Positions 58,368 through 64,000 of a DNA stretch of 64,000 nt are shown one piece after another; within the stretch, counting starts at the first letter, position 1; every line of letters begins with the position of its first letter. The translations under genes were made by a program, and so were the position numbers. Source of the stretch: Myripristis murdjan (lineage: Eukaryota > Chordata > Actinopteri > Holocentriformes > Holocentridae); assembly GCF_902150065.1 (NCBI RefSeq), contig NC_043983.1, positions 6,090,821 through 6,154,820 of the forward strand, written 5' to 3'. The notes beneath the pieces are model-generated. The model had not been told where the DNA came from. It was given only the letters and a program-made list of their open reading frames with translations, and made no database searches.

Positions 58368-59230
58368 TGTGTGTGTGTGAGAGAGAGAGCGAAAGAGAGA
58401 GAGATGGGAAGTAATTTTTTTTTCATCTGACACTTGCTAGTGGCCTGTATCTCTGCAAGCTGAACACGAAGTAACCTGATCCTAACCTGTTGATCTCATT
58501 GAAAGTTTATCATTATTGAATAAATCCAAAGCATGCCAACTTGTCAGCCTATCAGAATGAAGGAAATCAGCCAGGAAGATTGGACACCATTACAGGATTT
58601 TCAGTTGAATGTAGTCCCTTGAAAGAGCCCAGTGGTCATTGTAAATAAGGATTTGCCTTGTTTGAGAGATAATGTCTCAACTTGTAGAGAATGTGATGGC
58701 AGAAACTGAAAAGGTGTTGTGAACAAAATGTCAAGAAGGCTCAAACAAGGAGATTATTACAGCCCTCGCTCTTCAGTCCCAATCAGTTTCCATTGGTAAA
58801 TGTCAAATTTCAATTGTGTATCAGTCACCCAGTCAATAACAGTGTAACTGTTTTTGCATTTTTAATAATTTTTGTTTCACACTTATTTTGTTTAATTTCT
58901 GTTTGGCTTAGAAAGTGTGTTAAATTGTTGGCACTGCAGCTCGCGGGAAGACTGAATAACTAACAGTGATACTGTGCATATGTAATTTTGATCACATGAC
59001 AATGTTAATTATTGTGCAGTTCATGTACATAAACATTTAATTTAAGACATTTTAAAAGAAGAATTTAGAATAAATGGACTTTGTGAATATCACAATATTT
59101 CAACCGTACTGTGATATCAGGTTTTGGATTATCAACCACATGCCAACACAAACTGTTCTTACAGCAAGGAGAACTGTATCTGCTGCATTTTGTTTGTGGT
59201 TGATTTTATTAAATGAATAAAATGATTTTG
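58218..59230 (+). other. phb2: phb2 3' UTR
   Basis: Follows the stop codon. It carries a GT/GA microsatellite (58336-58402), a first AATAAA at 58519-58524 (3' UTR about 320 nt) and a second cluster ATGAATAAAATG near 59213-59222 (about 1 kb). Either or both may be used. Confidence 0.5.
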
Positions 59231-60336
59231 GATGTCCCTCTAGTCTTTTTACTTAAGCTAAGCATTACAGAGTTGTTTGTGCTCTATTTCTCAGGTGTTC
59301 ATACCAGTTAAGGACATATGAGGTACAATAGTGTGTGTACTCAAGTGAAGCACAATTGAAAGAGAAGAGAAAGCAAAAGTGGAGATCTGCACTCTATTGA
59401 GCCACTTCCAGTTATTATGATTCTTCCTGTTTTTATAAAAGAATGATTATAAGGGTGCTCCTTCATGTAATAAATAAATAATATTATAAATTAGATGCCC
59501 CTCTAATAGTGAAGCAACCTTCCAGTAGATAAACTGTGCTGCAGTGTTGTAAAGGCTGCCCGTACATGTGTGACAATGTGGAAGTTTCTTCATGGATGAA
59601 AATGTGATGTGCTGCTGGAGGACAGGAGCCCTGACAATGGGAGAAACATGAGGTTCCCCAGGTGTCTTTCTGATGAAGAAAACTCACAAGGTGCCCTCTG
59701 AGATGCCCTCCCAAGTGAGAAAACACCATGAAGAGCCCTTGCAGTGGAGAGAAAGAAACAGCAGTGGAAAAAAAGAGATGCGGTGCTCTATATTCTCCCA
59801 TCCCAGGTGTGGTGTAGGGCTGAATTTGAATTTCTGATTTTCAAAGTGAGGCTGGGACAGCAGTCTGGGGCTGCCACCAAACACAGCAAAGTGTTCGCTT
59901 TTGCAAACAGCCAATAAGTTAGGCTAATATCTTGCTAGCACTTTGATGTAATCTCTGCTATAATCTGTGCTGTGCTTTTTTTTTTCAGAGTCCCCTGTAG
60001 GGTAGTTGTTAAAATTTGGATCCATTCCACCTGTACAGGTGTTCAGTCTCAGCCACAGCCCCTTTCTGATGTTCAGCAGTCAGAGGGGCTCCGACCGTCT
60101 GAACTGGAACCCTGCATCCTGCTACAGTGTGGGAACACAGCACACTGTTTTACCAGTTACCAATTACCAAAGGTAAATGTATGTACCCTGCAAAAGCATT
60201 TATAGATAGCTCTATCACATTTTTAGCCTAAATGCTTAACTAAGGAGCTAGCTAACTTAACAGAATGCCAGTATGGCTGCAGGTAAAGAGAAATGGATGT
60301 ATGGTTGGTAGTCCTCTCACTGTATTGGCTTGTCTT
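59231..60336. other. gene-free spacer
   Basis: Contains GAGAAAC/GAAAAC-rich text around 59560-59780. No domain recognised in the 105-codon minus frame there. Confidence 0.45.
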
Positions 60337-60407
60337 GCCGCGGAGGGCCAGGAGGCTGCAGGTTTTCATTCCAACCAAAAACTCCACCAGCTGATTTCAC
60401 TGATGGG
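60337..60407 (+). repeat. dispersed repeat, copy B
   Basis: GGAGGGCCAGGAGGCTGCAG, then GTTTTCATTCCAACCAAAAA and TGATTTCACTGATG: the second copy of the 44.7-kb repeat. It directly abuts the LINE-like fragment that follows. Confidence 0.7.
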
Positions 60408-60760
60408 TGAAAGAAGAAGATAAGCTGATGTCTCAAACTGCATCTTTTTTTAATGAGACCAGTGAAGATCTCTGTGATGGGGAGCTGCTGCAGCTTAGCA
60501 AGTGTGAGGAGCCGTTAGATGACAGCTACAGATGGAAGGCCCATGGGGCTTTTGTCAGGTCAACAGTGAAGTGCAAGGAGGAAGGTGAGCAAAACTCATC
60601 TTACTTCTTCTGTTTAGAAAGTCCAGTTGTAGGTAAGGCAGAAATAACAGTATGCTCACTTGTTTGTTCCTCCAAATCCCCTACACCTGAGGACACCAAC
60701 CTGTTGGCAATCCCACTTCACAGCTCTCAGAGGAACCACTGGAAGAACTACTAGAACTAG
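60407..60760 (+). mobile_element. LINE fragment (L1/Tx1-like)
   Basis: A 115-codon frame includes YRWKAHGAFVRSTVKCKEEG followed by EQNSSYFFCLE. It fits the linker just before the reverse transcriptase of L1/Tx1 LINEs, which typically reads ...GAFIRSRAKWIEEGEKNSSYFFxLEK. The key WIEEGEK has become CKEEGEQ. The later half of the frame no longer resembles LINE, and the copy lacks endonuclease and RT proper. It is not a host gene. Confidence 0.55.
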
Positions 60761-63700
60761 AACTTCATTTTGGGGATTAAACTGGTCCCCCAAAGCATGT
60801 GCCTATGATGGAGCTGCAACTGGCTCACCAGAGGAACACTCAGCAGTTGAATTTTGAGCAATTTGCTGGACATTGAACACTATCAAGGTGCTTCTGAAAA
60901 CCTGCATATGTTTGGGACTGATGCCTATAGCTTTGCTGAGAGCAAAACAGTTTTAATTTTAAGATCCAGGACAGTAACCATGTTCGATTCTTAAATGTGA
61001 AATCAGCTGCTGACTGCTGGGATACAGTTTCTAACACATAAAACAGGTCAGCACTGTTTTTGTCTCTCACTCACAGATTGAAAGGACGACTGGTTATGCA
61101 GTCTGACTCTCAAGTCTCTCACTCTGAGTGACTCCCTCATATTCCCCATATCAGTGTTACACACTGTTGCTTCATGGCAGGAATGTGTAACAATTCATAA
61201 GTGCACCATCACAAGACAAATTAAACACAAAATGTGCTTCAGATCAGTTCATCAGATGCCCAGAGTGAGCAGTGTGCCTGGCATGAGATGAGATGATTAT
61301 CCATGGTGATGCTGTTAGTCTGGCTCTTGTGACGCCTGACAGTGAGGAGGTATGGCTGCCGAGCCTGCTGGCTGCAGAGATGCTCCTCCAAGGTGCAGCA
61401 CGACCAGGGTTGAGATAAGGACACTGACCGTTAGACACAAGAACAATGTGCAGCCACACAGAAAACAGCATTACAGAAGTGATTATTCAAACATCTCCTC
61501 TCTGGTTAGTTAAAGATGGACACTTCAATGTCATCCACTTTTCAAAAACCCACATTTACACATGTGGCTAAGAAGGTCACATGTGACAAAGATATTCTAT
61601 CCAACACACGATACATCGATGCTGACTTCAAAAAACTGGCCAAAGGGAAGCAGTTCAGAAGAAGTTTATTTAACATGAGGACATGGCTTGATGAAGTACC
61701 TGCTTTATAAGCTTCCCTGTCATCTGTCTTAAAAACTTAAATTACAAGATATTACTCAAAGTTTTTCCTTAGAGTTGGACAAAAATGCTTTCAAATACTT
61801 TGCATGAATGGAACATGAATGGAACACATTCCAAGGGTCTTTGAGATTCTACTTTCTGATCAAGATTTTTAATTTCTTGTTCCTGATGTTTGACACTGCA
61901 TGTTAATGTTACCCATAATGCTGTCTGTCTGGTGGTAATGCTTGATTAATTATGCTTATAAATTATATAATGTTATGTGTATGTACTCTAACACACCTTA
62001 TGTAAAGCATGCACCTGAAAGAAAAAATGAGGCAATAAAAACATACATATAATCAGAAATAAATACCTGCATGTGTCAGATAGAAGTAGTATATCACTGG
62101 ACCTGCAGATCATTTGGAATAAACTCACTGTGTCCTTACTAGGTCAAATCCACCTTTTTCATGATTCAGAAATGTGAAGTAATATCAACAAAATCTGAAT
62201 TTCCAGTCTGATTTTTCTTGATTCAGTGGAACCTAGGCAACTTTACCAGCCTCAGAAGAGCATTATTTAGGAATAAGATGACTAGTGGATATGTGAATAC
62301 ACAACAAACACATGGAATGCCATGCCCCAGAAATGACGTATAGGGGGCGCTACAGGGCTTCTGGACATTGGCTTAATTGGCACTATGTCAGGTTCTTCTA
62401 GCCTTTTTTTCAACCTATTCTACTGGACAACAAAGGACATTTTTCATTCCAGGAAATATTGGTCAGTGGCGTGAGCCTAGTCTTAAGGCTTGTACCATAT
62501 AAAGTGATATATAATAAAGTAAATGATTTATAACAAAGTTGAGGAGCTTCCCTTCAGAATGGAATATGTTACCATTTTAAAACGGCAATCAATAATGTAA
62601 TACATGGGAATAATCAAACTAAGCAGCAAAATTTCATTACATTCAATTATCTTAGAGTTGCTTTGCCTCCAAAATCCAATTCACTTCAGTTCACAGACTG
62701 TAATTTGAGTAGTATAGAGATAAGAAGATATGGCACTCGACTGATCCCTATGGAAAAAATGAGAAAAGTCAAGTGATAATATATTTAAGCTTGCTTTTGG
62801 TGCCAAGAACAACAGGATAGTGGAGAACAGTGTAGGAGCTGCTGCAGCTGCACTGGCTCCACGTCCTCCAAAGCATTATCATATCAGCCATAATATCCCA
62901 GAGGGTGACTGTAATCTGATTACCATGGTAACGGTGACTGTATCAGATGATTTAAATTTTTTGTAATCTGATAAGTGAAATATGATTGCGTGTCATCTGT
63001 TACTCATCACTGATGACAGTAAAACATTATAGTGGTATAAAGCAATTGATCAGTTATAAGTGTGTTCACATAAAAAGGGACAGATAATGTGTTTAAGATA
63101 AAATATGACTATTGATCCCTTGTTTTTGCTTGTTGCAATAAAATGTAATATGATTCAGCTTGGAATTTATTTTACAAAAGTATTCTGATGAAACTGAAGC
63201 TAGAATTAAATTTGGCTACTGTGGATGTTGCCAAGCTGTCACTCAGATCAAGCCTGGCCAATAGAGTCAGCACTGGTCATATACACAAGATTCAGCTCAA
63301 CAGCAAGCAACACTTTCACAATTCACAAACAAAACGTTTGGATTTGTCTTGAAACTGAAAAACACCTTTTTAGGTTAACTGTAGATTGATCACTCAACAG
63401 GTCCAGAGTAGTTGTAAATGTACGTATTTAAGAGAAAGTTGTTTCCAGAGAATGTGGTTACATCATTTAAATTGTTTGCACATACCATTTAGGAACAAAT
63501 TCATTTGTGCAAGTGGCTTGCTTGATATGAGGCTAATTGTGTTGCATTCGCTCAGCTGGTCATTTTGTCCTTAGCCAGATCTACCATCTTATTTAAACAA
63601 TTATATTATGAAGATTCAGCAGTCAGCATTCAAAACCTATTGGAACATGGCTATGCATGGAATACCTATGAAGAGCTAGTCAAAAACAGAGGAGCTGTGT

Positions 63701-64000
63701 TCTGCAGGAATTAAACTAGTGAAGAACCTGAGCTGCAGGATACAGACCTGAAGGCTAACCTAATATTGATATATTCCCCAGCCCCTCTGGTTACTGAACA
63801 CACACATCTGTCCTGTACATTTCATGTCAGTCACTTGGTAAGATATCCTGCTGACAGTTAGACAAACTGACAGATCATAACCTTATTGGTGAAGGAAATT
63901 TTGCAGACACATTTAAAACCAGCAGCTAAAAGATTTTTTACTCATCAGTCTTTGCTCAAAAGACCCAACGCTGCAGTGTCTTCATGCTGCCACACAGTGG
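60761..64000. other. gene-free region to window end
   Basis: No coding exon recognised. The 64-codon plus frame at 61516-61710 shows no known domain. 62918-63016 (AATCTGATTACCATGGTAAC ... TGTTACTCATCACTGATG) resembles the fish 'taatcagattac...ttactcatcactga' repeat. 62341-62352 has a GGGGGCGCTACAG phrase seen in dispersed repeats. The 3' end is AT-rich unique-looking sequence. Confidence 0.45.

Noticed and set aside
61516-61710. 64-codon frame MDTSMSSTFQKPTF...
   Set aside because: No recognisable domain, no splice partners, and AT-rich surroundings without promoter features.

Overview
This is ray-finned (teleost) fish nuclear DNA. The evidence is four compact vertebrate genes with canonical GT-AG introns, very dense CA/GT microsatellites, and transposon families typical of teleosts. 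No bacterial, viral or organellar gene cluster is present. All gene models below were joined by eye from splice sites and reading-frame phase; each closes into one full-length frame.

Layout. 1-9.4 kb is gene-poor: a TA-flanked mariner-type relic, a 16-bp minisatellite, a possible 3' UTR ending near 7.6 kb, and a MITE. 9.48-12.87 kb (minus) is dohh, deoxyhypusine hydroxylase: 5 coding exons, 302 codons, all four His-Glu iron ligand pairs. 14.95-26.20 kb (plus) is lrrc40: 15 coding exons, 595 codons, head-to-head with dohh. 31.05-39.8 kb (minus) is ptma, prothymosin alpha: 5 exons, 103 codons, with a TATA/CCAAT promoter and a 3' UTR block that looks conserved to mammals. 51.28-58.22 kb (plus) is phb2, prohibitin 2: 10 exons, 305 codons. 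40-51 kb is a transposon graveyard: Harbinger-like, tRNA-SINE, 5S-SINE, a DIRS fossil, a palindromic foldback element, a Penelope-like fossil and an L1 3' end. It also holds one CpG-rich promoter-like island with no gene attached. 58.5-64 kb is gene-free apart from a LINE fragment.

The genes are unrelated housekeeping genes and do not form a pathway. dohh completes hypusination of eIF5A, ptma is an acidic nuclear chromatin/apoptosis protein, phb2 is a mitochondrial inner-membrane scaffold, and lrrc40 is a cytosolic LRR protein of unknown role.

The most interesting signals concern RNA processing. (1) The exon-1 splice donor of lrrc40 lies inside a 27/40-bp tandem array, so about 16 near-identical donors follow the real one. 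(2) Introns in all four genes have CA-repeats just after donors and/or GT-repeats just before acceptors. In phb2 intron 4 both ends carry long complementary tracts, and lrrc40 exons 8 and 11 are each bracketed by complementary tracts. (3) The ptma 3' UTR holds a block matching my memory of the human sequence, with a Pumilio-type element. I found no convincing wholly new protein system.
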